IMG/VR virus record: IMGVR_UViG_3300013132_000025
Coordinates: 1-64,000 of that record
DNA length: 64,000 nucleotides
Reading direction: 5' to 3' (one strand)
Source of the DNA: a virus
Shown here: positions 15,943 to 22,563 of the stretch, piece after piece
How positions within the stretch are numbered: position 1 is the first letter of the stretch
How the letters are laid out: the number at the start of each line of letters is the position of its first letter
The notes under the pieces: generated by a model
The model's database searches: none
The model's input: the letters and a program-made list of their open reading frames with translations, nothing else
What the model was told of the DNA's origin: nothing
Position numbers and translations under genes: made by a program

Positions 15943-17754
15943 ATGGTAGAGATGCAGAGTAAAGAAAAGTTTGAGCCGTCAGGATTGGGCGAGATTATCT
16001 TTAGAGAAAGATACGCTCGCAATGAGGAAGAGAGTTGGGAAGAGGCCTGTGAAAGAGTTGCGCGTCATATTGCCGACGCAGAGACTAATGGAAAGGTCAA
16101 TAAATATGCAGAGAAGTTTTACGAAGAACTTGTCAGTAACAGGTTCATGCCCGGAGGGCGTATCTGGTATGGTGCCGGTCGTCCCAAGGGTCAATTGCTT
16201 AATTGTTTTGTTATTCCAGTAGACGATTCCCGAGAAGGTTGGGGAAAGATGCTTTACGACACTACAGTTATTTCTGGACTCGGTGGCGGCATTGGTGCTA
16301 ATTATTCTAAGCCCCGCCCCCGTGGTTTTGCTATCAAGGGAACTGGTGGAGTTTCAACTGGCGCTGTTTCTGCTATGAAGATGCAGGATGGTATTGCTAA
16401 TGAACTTCGTCAGGGTGGTGGCCGTCGTGCTGCTCTTATGCAGTGTCTAAATATTAACCACCCCGACCTTGAAGAGTTTCTTCATGTTAAATTGGATCGC
16501 AAGGAACTTGAGAACGCAAACATTTCTGTTGTTCTTAATATGCCGACAGAAGAGTTTGTAAGACTAGTGCAAGAAGATGGCGATATTGAACTAGAGTTTA
16601 ATGGGCTTCCCACAGGTGAGGTACTTAAGGCCAAAGGGGTTTGGGAAACTCTTGTAACAAATGCGTGGAATTCTGGAGAGCCGGGTGTGCTTAATGGGCA
16701 CCTTGCCAACAAAATGAACAACATTTATTATTATGAGGAACTTATCTCAACCAACCCTTGTGGAGAAATTTGGCTTGGGGCATATGATTGTTGTGATCTT
16801 GGCGCTCTTGTCCTTCCTCGTTTTGTAAAGGATGGAGAATTTGATTGGGATCAGTTTGATGCATCAATTCGTCTTGCTGTTCGTTTTCTAGATAACGTTC
16901 TTGACGTTAATTATTTTCCACTTTCAGAAATTCAAGAGAAGTGCCATTTAAATCGTCGTCTTGGCGCTGGTGTCATGGGTCTTCACACGATGCTTCTTAA
17001 GTTGGGTCTTCGTTATGATTCAGATGAAGGTTTTGCTTTTGTAGATAAGTTGTTTGAGTTTTACAAAAATGCTGCTTATGATGCTTCTTGCACGCTTGCC
17101 GCAGAAAAGGGGCCGTTCCCCGGATTTGATCGTGAAAAATATTTGCAGGGAGGTTTTGCAAAAACTCTTAAGCGTGGCATCCGTAACAAGATTAAGGCTC
17201 ATGGTCTTCGCAATTGTGCCCTCATGACAATTGCCCCTACGGGCACGACTTCAATGGTATCTGGCGTGACTAGCGGTATTGAACCTCTATTTGCTCCAGT
17301 GTATTGGCGTCGTTATCGTATTAGTGATGATAAGGGCCGCGATCAAAAGAAGCAAGAACTTGTTATTACAGATGAATACAAAGAATTTGGAGAGATTGCT
17401 GTAGGAGCCTACGACATTCCAGTTAAGGCTCATTTTGAAATGCAAAAGACTGTGCAAAAGCACATTGATAATGCTGTATCAAAGACTATTAATCTTCCAA
17501 AGGACTATCCGCTGGATAACCTTAGCGACATTTGGCTAGAATATCTAGACTCATGTAAAGGAAGTACAATTTATCGTCAAGGTTCTCGCGGAGAGGAACC
17601 TCTGGAACACATTCCAGTCGCTGAGGCTAAGAAAATTATTAAGGAGCAGGGAGTTGTTATTGAAGGTTCAAACTTTGCCGAACTCAATTCTCTTGAGTGT
17701 GTTGGTGGAGTTTGCGACATTCCCACAAGTGAGGAAATTTTAGTCAAAGCATAG
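15943..17754 (+). CDS. nrdJ: Class II (adenosylcobalamin-dependent) ribonucleotide reductase
   Basis: 603 aa. The motif STNPCGEIWLGAYDCCDLGA (active-site Cys region), the nucleotide-binding ISGLGGGIGANYS, the barrel motif IAPTGTTSMVSGVTSGIEPL and the C-terminal CVGGVC redox pair define a NrdJ-type reductase. No NrdB gene is adjacent. It converts ribonucleotides to deoxyribonucleotides using B12 and works without oxygen. AAGGAG lies eight bases before ATG. The stop codon is directly followed by a TTGACA promoter for the tRNA array. The compact form lacks a long ATP-cone. Confidence 0.93.
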   Translation: MVEMQSKEKFEPSGLGEIIFRERYARNEEESWEEACERVARHIADAETNGKVNKYAEKFYEELVSNRFMPGGRIWYGAGRPKGQLLNCFVIPVDDSREGWGKMLYDTTVISGLGGGIGANYSKPRPRGFAIKGTGGVSTGAVSAMKMQDGIANELRQGGGRRAALMQCLNINHPDLEEFLHVKLDRKELENANISVVLNMPTEEFVRLVQEDGDIELEFNGLPTGEVLKAKGVWETLVTNAWNSGEPGVLNGHLANKMNNIYYYEELISTNPCGEIWLGAYDCCDLGALVLPRFVKDGEFDWDQFDASIRLAVRFLDNVLDVNYFPLSEIQEKCHLNRRLGAGVMGLHTMLLKLGLRYDSDEGFAFVDKLFEFYKNAAYDASCTLAAEKGPFPGFDREKYLQGGFAKTLKRGIRNKIKAHGLRNCALMTIAPTGTTSMVSGVTSGIEPLFAPVYWRRYRISDDKGRDQKKQELVITDEYKEFGEIAVGAYDIPVKAHFEMQKTVQKHIDNAVSKTINLPKDYPLDNLSDIWLEYLDSCKGSTIYRQGSRGEEPLEHIPVAEAKKIIKEQGVVIEGSNFAELNSLECVGGVCDIPTSEEILVKA

Positions 17755-17783
17755 TTGACAATTCTATCTACTGTTGATAGATT
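17755..17783 (+). promoter_or_regulatory. Sigma70-type promoter of the tRNA island
   Basis: A perfect -35 TTGACA (17755-17760) and TAGATT (-10, 17778-17783) with 17-base spacing begin immediately after the nrdJ stop. The predicted start site, ~17790, is just before the hairpin and tRNA-Asn. Confidence 0.65.
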
Positions 17784-17789
17784 GAAAGT

Positions 17790-17831
17790 ATGGGGCCGGG
17801 GGTTTGATTGTCTCCTTTACCTCGGCCCCAT
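17790..17831 (+). other. Nine-base-pair hairpin in the leader before tRNA-Asn
   Basis: ATGGGGCCG (17790-17798) pairs perfectly with CGGCCCCAT (17823-17831) around a 24-base loop. No T-tract follows, so it is not a normal terminator. It begins at the expected transcription start and ends five bases before tRNA-Asn. It may cap or protect the 5' end or guide tRNA processing. Confidence 0.6.
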
Positions 17832-17835
17832 TCCT

Positions 17836-17907
17836 TCGGGAGTAGTTCAGAGGTAGAACGAATGGCTGTTAACCATTATGTCGCAGGTTCGATCCCTGCC
17901 TCCCGAG
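17836..17907 (+). tRNA. tRNA-Asn(GTT)
   Basis: Full cloverleaf: acceptor TCGGGAG/CTCCCGA, D-stem GTTC/GAAC, anticodon stem AATGG/CCATT with loop CTGTTAA, and T-arm GCAGG-TTCGATC-CCTGC. G discriminator; CCA is not encoded. Confidence 0.93.
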
Positions 17908-17910
17908 TAA

Positions 17911-17981
17911 GCGGCTATAGTTTAGCGGTAGAACACTGGCCTTCCAAGCCATTAGCGCGGGTTCGATTCCCGCTAGCCGCT
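17911..17981 (+). tRNA. tRNA-Gly(TCC)
   Basis: Acceptor GCGGCTA/TAGCCGC, anticodon loop CTTCCAA, T-arm GCGGG-TTCGATT-CCCGC and discriminator T. It reads GGA (and possibly GGG). CCA is not encoded. It starts three bases after tRNA-Asn, so the two are probably cut from one precursor. Confidence 0.92.
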
Positions 17982-18010
17982 TAAAATAAAAACAAAGATT
18001 GGAGTATATT

Positions 18011-18190
18011 ATGATTAATGAACGCAAAAAGAACACAGATCTTCACAAGGGTAATCCAGAAATACTTCACCCAAACAAGTCCGAACAAGACAGAATGCCT
18101 TCAGCAGAAAGGCCTAGAGTTAAGAAAGCCCAGCAATGGGCAGACAATATGCAAAAGGAGAGACCTAGCGGCATAGGCTTAAACGGTTAG
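18011..18190 (+). CDS. Small hydrophilic protein between tRNA genes
   Basis: 59 aa (MINERKKNTDLHKGNPEILH onward), highly charged and probably partly disordered, with no hydrophobic segment. I chose ATG 18011 because GGAG lies seven bases upstream; an upstream TTG (17999) would overlap that site. It lies between tRNA-Gly and tRNA-Arg on the same transcript. No family recognised. Confidence 0.55.
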   Translation: MINERKKNTDLHKGNPEILHPNKSEQDRMPSAERPRVKKAQQWADNMQKERPSGIGLNG

Positions 18191-18200
18191 TCTTATGCTT

Positions 18201-18273
<73 letters not shown>

Positions 18274-18276
18274 TTT

Positions 18277-18349
18277 GGGCGAGTAACTCAGCGGTTAGAG
18301 TGCCTGCTTTACACGCAGGAGGTCGGGGGTTCAAATCCCTCCTTGCCCA
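18277..18349 (+). tRNA. tRNA-Val(TAC)
   Basis: Acceptor GGGCGAG/CTTGCCC with one G-T pair, D-stem ACTC/GAGT, anticodon stem CCTGC/GCAGG with loop TTTACAC, T-arm GGGGG-TTCAAAT-CCCTC and discriminator A. It reads GTA. CCA is not encoded. Confidence 0.92.
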
Positions 18350-18355
18350 TCAGAA

Positions 18356-18439
18356 CGGAGCGTGGTGGAATTGGTAGACACAGCAGACTCAAAATCTGCC
18401 GGGGGTAACTCCGTGGGGGTTCAAATCCCTCCGCTCCGA
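18356..18439 (+). tRNA. tRNA-Leu(CAA)
   Basis: A class II tRNA with a long variable arm (CGGGGGTAACTCCG region). Acceptor CGGAGCG/CGCTCCG, anticodon stem GCAGA/TCTGC with loop CTCAAAA, T-arm GGGGG-TTCAAAT-CCCTC. It reads TTG. CCA is not encoded. The anticodon class is a known substrate class of TrmL-type methyltransferases. Confidence 0.92.
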
Positions 18440-18440
18440 C

Positions 18441-18512
18441 TGGCCTATCGTTCAATGGTAAGGACGCGATTCTTATAAAGTCGTAATTCGGGTTCGATTC
18501 CCGGTGGGCCTA
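18441..18512 (+). tRNA. tRNA-Ile(TAT)
   Basis: D-stem GTTC/GGAC, anticodon stem CGATT/AGTCG with loop CTTATAA, T-arm TCGGG-TTCGATT-CCCGG. With U8 in its usual place the acceptor is TGGCCTA/TGGGCCT, giving an unpaired U1-U72. A shifted reading (GGCCTAT/GTGGGCC) pairs fully but loses U8. It reads ATA directly, whereas most bacteria use a lysidine-modified CAU tRNA. Confidence 0.82.
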
Positions 18513-18612
18513 TTTTCATATCATAGATGGTTAGAAAGGGAAGACACAAGAAGTAAATCGGTAGTTATCAGATATGAAAACGTAACCACTCGTTTTAAAG
18601 TTAAAAAACGAG
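18513..18612 (+). other. Structured noncoding leader before the Rpf-like gene
   Basis: TTTTCATATC (18513-18522) is a perfect 10-base inverted repeat of GATATGAAAA (18571-18580). A second hairpin follows: CTCGTTTT (18589-18596) with AAAACGAG (18605-18612). Neither is followed by a T-tract. The first arm begins directly at the tRNA-Ile 3' end. It may be a processing or regulatory leader; no known riboswitch is recognised. Confidence 0.5.
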
Positions 18613-18650
18613 CAGATAAGTTCTAACCTAACCCACAACAAAAGGTATTT

Positions 18651-19169
18651 ATGTTTAAGTATATTACAATTGCAGCAGTGGCAATAGCCACGGCTATTGG
18701 AGTTTCCGGTTCGCTTCAAGCAGCAACCCAAGTAGCCGGTGGAGCGGGCGTGCAGGCAAAACATGAGAGAACTTACAAAAAGAAAGTTCCTTGCTATCAT
18801 CATGAAGGAAACGACAAGAAGAAATGTCTGACAGAATATAAAAAGCATCGTCAGCGCGATCTTGTTAAGTTTCCTCCTAATCCAACTCGGGAAGATGTGG
18901 CAAAACGAGTCCCTGATTGGCAAGGCTTTGTAAGATTAGGCAGATGTGAACAACCGGGTCATTCTAAGTACGGTGACGGTGTTAATTGGTCACATTCTGG
19001 GCCAACATGGGGCGGTGGTTTGGGCATTTATAAATCCACTTGGTTTATGGCAAATTCCCCATACAAACTCTGGTCTGGAGATAAGTGGGAAACAATTTTA
19101 GTTGCAGACGCGATTCGTGATCAAGTCGGTATTACGGCTTGGGGCGCACACGCATGTTTCTATGGCTAG
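18651..19169 (+). CDS. Secreted Rpf/transglycosylase-like protein
   Basis: 172 aa. A signal peptide is visible at residues 1-24 (MFKYITIAAVAIATAIGVSG, likely cleavage after LQA). The C-terminal ~85 residues carry DWQGFVRLGRCEQPG and GGGLGIYKSTWF, resembling resuscitation-promoting-factor/transglycosylase domains of Actinobacteria, with a candidate catalytic Glu in RCEQPG; the Cys in RCEQ and the one near the C-terminus could form a disulfide. Such enzymes cleave peptidoglycan glycan strands outside the membrane. A basic linker (~40-80) connects signal and domain. It sits among tRNA genes, not with lysis genes, so a role in waking or reshaping host wall is possible. Confidence 0.7.
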   Translation: MFKYITIAAVAIATAIGVSGSLQAATQVAGGAGVQAKHERTYKKKVPCYHHEGNDKKKCLTEYKKHRQRDLVKFPPNPTREDVAKRVPDWQGFVRLGRCEQPGHSKYGDGVNWSHSGPTWGGGLGIYKSTWFMANSPYKLWSGDKWETILVADAIRDQVGITAWGAHACFYG

Positions 19170-19173
19170 GAAG

Positions 19174-19203
19174 TTAGCATGGTCTGAGGCTGTCTGGTAT
19201 ACT
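19174..19203 (+). promoter_or_regulatory. Candidate extended -10 promoter before tRNA-Leu(TAA)
   Basis: TTAGCA (-35-like, 19174-19179), 18-base spacer, then TATACT (19198-19203) preceded by TG at 19195-19196. It would start transcription just before tRNA-Leu at 19215. Sequence match only. Confidence 0.45.
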
Positions 19204-19214
19204 TTTAAGACAGC

Positions 19215-19296
19215 GGGGATGTGGCGGAATTGGCAGACGCAGAGGACTTAAAATCCTTGGCCTTCGGGCTTGTGGGTTCGACTCCCACCTTCCCTA
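19215..19296 (+). tRNA. tRNA-Leu(TAA)
   Basis: A class II tRNA with variable arm TGGCCTTCGGGCTT. Anticodon stem GAGGA/TCCTT with loop CTTAAAA and T-arm GTGGG-TTCGACT-CCCAC. Acceptor GGGGATG/CTTCCCT has G1-U72 and a T6-T67 mismatch. It reads TTA. CCA is not encoded. Confidence 0.9.
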
Positions 19297-19358
19297 TAGT
19301 TTAAATAGTGCAAATTTATTAGAATTTGCGGGGCATTAAAGTGCAAAGGATTGGACAA

Positions 19359-19565
19359 ATGGTTGAAAATACCGTGAGTGAAGATCAAAATCAAAGTCAG
19401 TTCGATAATCCATTAGATGAATACGAACGGGCAAAATCAGACTATCTATATGCTAGCAGGCATTATCCAAATTACTACGCAGTAAGTAGTTATATTGAGG
19501 CCGAAGAACGTGCTTGGGAAAGATTTGAAAGAGCATATCGCGCCCTACAAAAACTTGACGATTAG
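19359..19565 (+). CDS. Small acidic/aromatic protein, unknown
   Basis: 68 aa from ATG 19359, chosen because AAGGA lies about nine bases upstream; GTG 19341 or TTG 19326 would extend it. The sequence is helical with many Tyr, Glu and Arg residues (YIEAEERAWERFERAYRALQ) and suggests a short coiled or helical hairpin. No membrane segment or metal motif. It lies between tRNA-Leu and tRNA-Glu. Not recognised. Confidence 0.5.
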   Translation: MVENTVSEDQNQSQFDNPLDEYERAKSDYLYASRHYPNYYAVSSYIEAEERAWERFERAYRALQKLDD

Positions 19566-19599
19566 CCGCCTGATTGATAGTCTACAAATATAAGCGCTC

Positions 19600-19671
19600 G
19601 GGGCGTTCGTTTAGTGGTTAGGACACCGGGCTTTCATCCCGGCAACGCGGGTTCGATTCCCGCACGCCCTA
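19600..19671 (+). tRNA. tRNA-Glu(TTC)
   Basis: Acceptor GGGGCGT/ACGCCCT with G1-U72, D-stem GTTT/GGAC, anticodon stem CCGGG/CCCGG with loop CTTTCAT, and T-arm GCGGG-TTCGATT-CCCGC. It reads GAA/GAG. CCA is not encoded. Confidence 0.92.
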
Positions 19672-19694
19672 CTAATAAAACAACAAGGAAAAAT

Positions 19695-19865
19695 ATGGCA
19701 CGCGCAAAACATCGCTGGAAGCACGCTCATAATCAGATGATTGCTCTAGTTAATAGAGTAGAGAGGCAACGCAAGCATCAGGAAATGCTTGAAGAGCATC
19801 GTAACATTAAGAAATCTGGACTTCGTGCGGAGGCAAAGTCTATCGAACCAGATCCCCAAGATTAG
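19695..19865 (+). CDS. Small basic protein, unknown
   Basis: 56 aa (MARAKHRWKHAHNQMIALVN onward), very rich in Arg, Lys and His, predicted helical. ATG 19695 has AAGGA about six bases upstream; the longer frame would start inside tRNA-Glu. Its charge would suit nucleic-acid binding, but no motif proves it. It lies between tRNA-Glu and tRNA-Gln. Confidence 0.5.
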   Translation: MARAKHRWKHAHNQMIALVNRVERQRKHQEMLEEHRNIKKSGLRAEAKSIEPDPQD

Positions 19866-19871
19866 ATTTAT

Positions 19872-19942
19872 TCCGGGGTCATCTAAAGGTAGGATAGGAG
19901 ACTTTGAATCTCTTCATGGTGGTTCGAATCCACCCCCCGGAT
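19872..19942 (+). tRNA. tRNA-Gln(TTG)
   Basis: Acceptor TCCGGGG/CCCCGGA, D-stem ATCT/GGAT, anticodon stem GGAGA/TCTCT with loop CTTTGAA, and T-arm GGTGG-TTCGAAT-CCACC. It reads CAA. CCA is not encoded. Confidence 0.92.
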
Positions 19943-19949
19943 CTATATC

Positions 19950-20183
19950 ATGAATATACTTTGGCTGTCTTGGATATTAGCAATACTTAGTTTGATTGGC
20001 ATGTGGAATGTCGGAAAGTACCGTCTTTGGGCTTGGATTTATCTTGGCGTGCTAGAGATTCTTTGGACATTCTATGGTATATTAACTGAGCAGTATGGTT
20101 TTCTTCTACTCACCGTAGGATATATAACGATCTATACGATCAATTACAAGCGTTGGAAGCAAAACCAAAAAGAAGTGCTATAA
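19950..20183 (+). CDS. Small integral membrane protein
   Basis: 77 aa with about three hydrophobic spans: residues ~2-19 (NILWLSWILAILSLIGMW), ~28-46 (WAWIYLGVLEILWTFYGIL) and ~50-66 (GFLLLTVGYITIYTI), with a basic C-terminal tail. ATG 19950 is eight bases after tRNA-Gln and lacks a clear Shine-Dalgarno site apart from GGA in the tRNA end. Small multi-span proteins of this kind occur in many phages. Transport, anti-holin or exclusion roles cannot be told apart. Confidence 0.6.
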   Translation: MNILWLSWILAILSLIGMWNVGKYRLWAWIYLGVLEILWTFYGILTEQYGFLLLTVGYITIYTINYKRWKQNQKEVL

Positions 20184-20192
20184 TAACCTTAC

Positions 20193-20264
20193 GGCTCTAT
20201 GGCGTAACGGCAGCGTAGGGGACTTTTAATCCTTCAGGTCTAGGTTCGAATCCTAGTGGAGCCA
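20193..20264 (+). tRNA. tRNA-Lys(TTT)
   Basis: Acceptor GGCTCTA/TGGAGCC with wobble pairing, D-arm GCGTAACGGCAGCGT, anticodon stem GGGGA/TCCTT with loop CTTTTAA, T-arm CTAGG-TTCGAAT-CCTAG and discriminator A. It reads AAA/AAG. CCA is not encoded. Confidence 0.9.
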
Positions 20265-20295
20265 TGTTCTGTAAACTAATAAAGGAGGCTGTGCT

Positions 20296-20823
20296 TTGAA
20301 TGCGGCTCTTGATAATCGTAATGTAGTTGATCATTACAAGTATTGGAACGAAGATGCAATCCGGGCATCGCTTGATACTAAGCGTTTTCCCTTTATCGTG
20401 GTGTGTGAAAATTTTGATAAAGACTTTAATATTTCAACTGTGGTTCGTAACTGCAATGCTTTTACGGGCAAAGAGATGTGGATCGTTGGGAACAAGCGTT
20501 GGGACCGGCGAGGGGCCGTAGGAACCCACAATTATGAACACATTAAGCACGCAGCAACTGTTGGTGAAGTGGTGCTTAAGTATTTAGATTATAAAGTAGT
20601 CGTTTGTGAGGCTTATCCAGAGGCTAAGGATATCCGCGACTACGATTGGCCTTTGAAGACTATTCTTGTCTTTGGTCAAGAGAGCATCCGGGTAACTGAC
20701 GAAACTCTTGCAATTGCTGATGATGTTGTGTATATTCCTCAGTATGGAAGTACGCGCTCTCTTAATGTTGGGTGCGCTTCTGCAATTGCAATGTATTCTT
20801 ATATTCAGCAGCATGGAGGTTAA
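20296..20823 (+). CDS. SpoU/TrmH-family RNA 2'-O-methyltransferase
   Basis: 175 aa, the size of minimal SPOUT enzymes without an N-terminal extension. The three SpoU motifs are present: NISTVVRNCNAFTG (motif 1 with Asn and Arg), ILVFGQES (motif 2) and SLNVGCASAIAMY (motif 3, knotted SAM-binding end). The segment WDRRGAVGTHNYEH is reminiscent of actinobacterial TrmH-like proteins. It methylates ribose 2'-OH in tRNA or rRNA using SAM. TTG 20296 has a perfect AAAGGAGG site seven bases upstream. The location in a tRNA cluster points to phage tRNAs as substrate, possibly the two tRNA-Leu as for TrmL (inference). Confidence 0.85.
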   Translation: MNAALDNRNVVDHYKYWNEDAIRASLDTKRFPFIVVCENFDKDFNISTVVRNCNAFTGKEMWIVGNKRWDRRGAVGTHNYEHIKHAATVGEVVLKYLDYKVVVCEAYPEAKDIRDYDWPLKTILVFGQESIRVTDETLAIADDVVYIPQYGSTRSLNVGCASAIAMYSYIQQHGG

Positions 20824-20825
20824 TG

Positions 20826-21044
20826 ATGGATCGTATTGATGATATTCGTGCCAACTTAAACGAGTGGAGCGATCTTGGCATCGTGGAGCAAATGCGTCAT
20901 GGCGATGATTACGCCGATGGCTTTGCAGACGACATTGCATACCTGCTGGCGGAGGTTGAGCGGCTGCAAAAAGTAGAAAAGCATAGAGAAGAGTTGAGCA
21001 TCAAGTTGCGTGATAATCTCAATAATAGGAATTATGATGGCTAA
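20826..21044 (+). CDS. Small acidic protein, unknown
   Basis: 72 aa (MDRIDDIRANLNEWSDLGIV onward), acidic N-terminus and a helical, basic C-terminal part. Of two adjacent ATGs the second, 20826, is better spaced from GGAGGT at 20815-20820. It overlaps the next gene's start by a few bases, so translation is coupled between the methyltransferase and deaminase genes. It resembles small helical phage proteins without assigned role. Confidence 0.55.
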   Translation: MDRIDDIRANLNEWSDLGIVEQMRHGDDYADGFADDIAYLLAEVERLQKVEKHREELSIKLRDNLNNRNYDG

Positions 21045-21465
21045 TAAGATTGAAGAATTTTTAGCCGTAACTGAAAATATGGCAGAACGTTCTACCCTTA
21101 AGCGTTTTCAAGTTGGTGCCCTTATCCACAAGGATGGAGAGATTAATACCGGCTGGGCGCATATGTCTGACCTTAAGTTGGAGAAGTATATTTCTATTCA
21201 TGCAGAGATGCACGCTCTTTGGCGCTCTAACCCCAAGGCTCTAGAGAACGCCGATTGCTATATTGTTACTCTTTCTGCTAAGAGTAAGAACCGAACTAGC
21301 GGTAAGCCTTGTGAGACTTGCATGGCGCATCTTTATGATGCTGGCATCCGTAAGGTCTACTATTCGGTTAGTAATGATGAGTACGGAGTTATTGATTTTA
21401 GGAATGGTTTTCCTGAGATTGAAATGATTAAGACTCGCACTCCTAATGATTGGTCAAATAACTAA
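21037..21465 (+). CDS. Cytidine/deoxycytidylate deaminase-family protein
   Basis: 142 aa. The zinc-binding deaminase signature is complete: SIHAEMHAL (His and catalytic Glu) and KPCETCMAHL (two Cys ligands). The family deaminates cytosine nucleosides, nucleotides or related bases; dCMP deamination to dUMP would fit with the phage dUTPase and NrdJ. The substrate cannot be fixed from sequence. Start 21037 is chosen over 21034 by distance from AGGA (21027-21030). The stop overlaps the glf start (TAATG). Confidence 0.82.
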   Translation: MANKIEEFLAVTENMAERSTLKRFQVGALIHKDGEINTGWAHMSDLKLEKYISIHAEMHALWRSNPKALENADCYIVTLSAKSKNRTSGKPCETCMAHLYDAGIRKVYYSVSNDEYGVIDFRNGFPEIEMIKTRTPNDWSNN

Positions 21466-22550
21466 TGTATGATTACCTTATTGTAGGCGCAGGATTGTTT
21501 GGAGCAACCTTTGGGCGCTTAATGACAGACGCCGGTAAGAGTTGTATGATTATTGACAAACGCAACCATGTAGGTGGAAATGTTTATACTGAAAATTCTG
21601 ATGGGATTCATGTTCATAAGTATGGTCCTCATATCTTTCATACGTCCAACGATGAAATTTGGAACTTTGTAAATAAGTTTACTGAGTTCAATAATTACAT
21701 CCATCGTGTAAAAGCATATAACAACCATAAGTTCTATACGCTTCCTTTTAACCTTAAAACTTTTAACGAGATTATGGGTACGCAAAGTCCCGTACTTCTA
21801 GAAAAGTTTCTTAATGAAAGAGAACGGGACGAAACAAATCTAGAAACTTGTGCAATTTCTCTCGTTGGAGAAGAAGTGTATAAAACTTTGATTAAGGGAT
21901 ATACTGAAAAGCAATGGGGCAGGCAAGCAACACAACTTCCTGCTTCTATTATTAAAAGAATTCCTGTACGTCTTACGTTTGAAGATAATTACTTTAACGA
22001 TAAGTATCAGGGTATTCCAGTAAACGGATATACAAAAATGATTGAAAAAATAATTGAGGGAATTCCTATTCTACTTAATCAAAACTTTACTCATGATATG
22101 AAAGACATTGCGAACAAAATTGTGTACACAGGACCGATTGATCAGTTCTTTAATTACGCCCTTGGTCGTTTAGAGTATCGTTCATTAGAGTTTGTTGAAG
22201 AAGAATATGAATATGATTACTATCAAGGATGCGCTCAAATCAATTACACAAATAAAGAGATTCCTTTTACAAGGATAATAGAACATAAGCATTTTTACCC
22301 TAGCCTTAAAGTAGGCAAAACAATCGTTACTAGAGAGTTTCCTGTGGCATCTGGCGATCCATACTATCCAATAGCAGATGATAAGAACAACAAACTTTTT
22401 CTTGAATATAAGGATATGGCCAGTCAAAAAAGACCGGAGGTTATCTTTGCTGGCAGGCTAGGTAATTATAAGTATTATGATATGCACCAAGTTATTGGTC
22501 AGGCAATGAAGTATGCTAAACTAGAAAAAGAAAAGAGTGCGAACAGTTAA
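21465..22550 (+). CDS. glf: UDP-galactopyranose mutase
   Basis: 361 aa, normal length. The N-terminal FAD-binding motif is YLIVGAGLFGATFGRLM, followed by NHVGGNVYTE and the substrate-loop signature HKYGPHIFHTSNDEIW. GYTEKQWG and the C-terminal FAGRLGNYKYYDMHQVIG complete the Glf pattern. The flavoenzyme interconverts UDP-galactopyranose and UDP-galactofuranose in the cytoplasm. The product feeds galactofuranosyltransferases; three glycosyltransferases occur elsewhere in this window. Translation is coupled to the deaminase gene by a one-base stop/start overlap. Confidence 0.92.
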   Translation: MYDYLIVGAGLFGATFGRLMTDAGKSCMIIDKRNHVGGNVYTENSDGIHVHKYGPHIFHTSNDEIWNFVNKFTEFNNYIHRVKAYNNHKFYTLPFNLKTFNEIMGTQSPVLLEKFLNERERDETNLETCAISLVGEEVYKTLIKGYTEKQWGRQATQLPASIIKRIPVRLTFEDNYFNDKYQGIPVNGYTKMIEKIIEGIPILLNQNFTHDMKDIANKIVYTGPIDQFFNYALGRLEYRSLEFVEEEYEYDYYQGCAQINYTNKEIPFTRIIEHKHFYPSLKVGKTIVTREFPVASGDPYYPIADDKNNKLFLEYKDMASQKRPEVIFAGRLGNYKYYDMHQVIGQAMKYAKLEKEKSANS

Positions 22551-22563
22551 AGAGTGGTAACTT

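Noticed and set aside
15971-16222. Alternative frame inside nrdJ
   Set aside because: Lies wholly within a clear class II reductase gene and has no ribosome site or recognisable product.
18589-18612. Rho-independent terminator
   Set aside because: A good stem, but followed by CAGATAAG rather than a T-tract.
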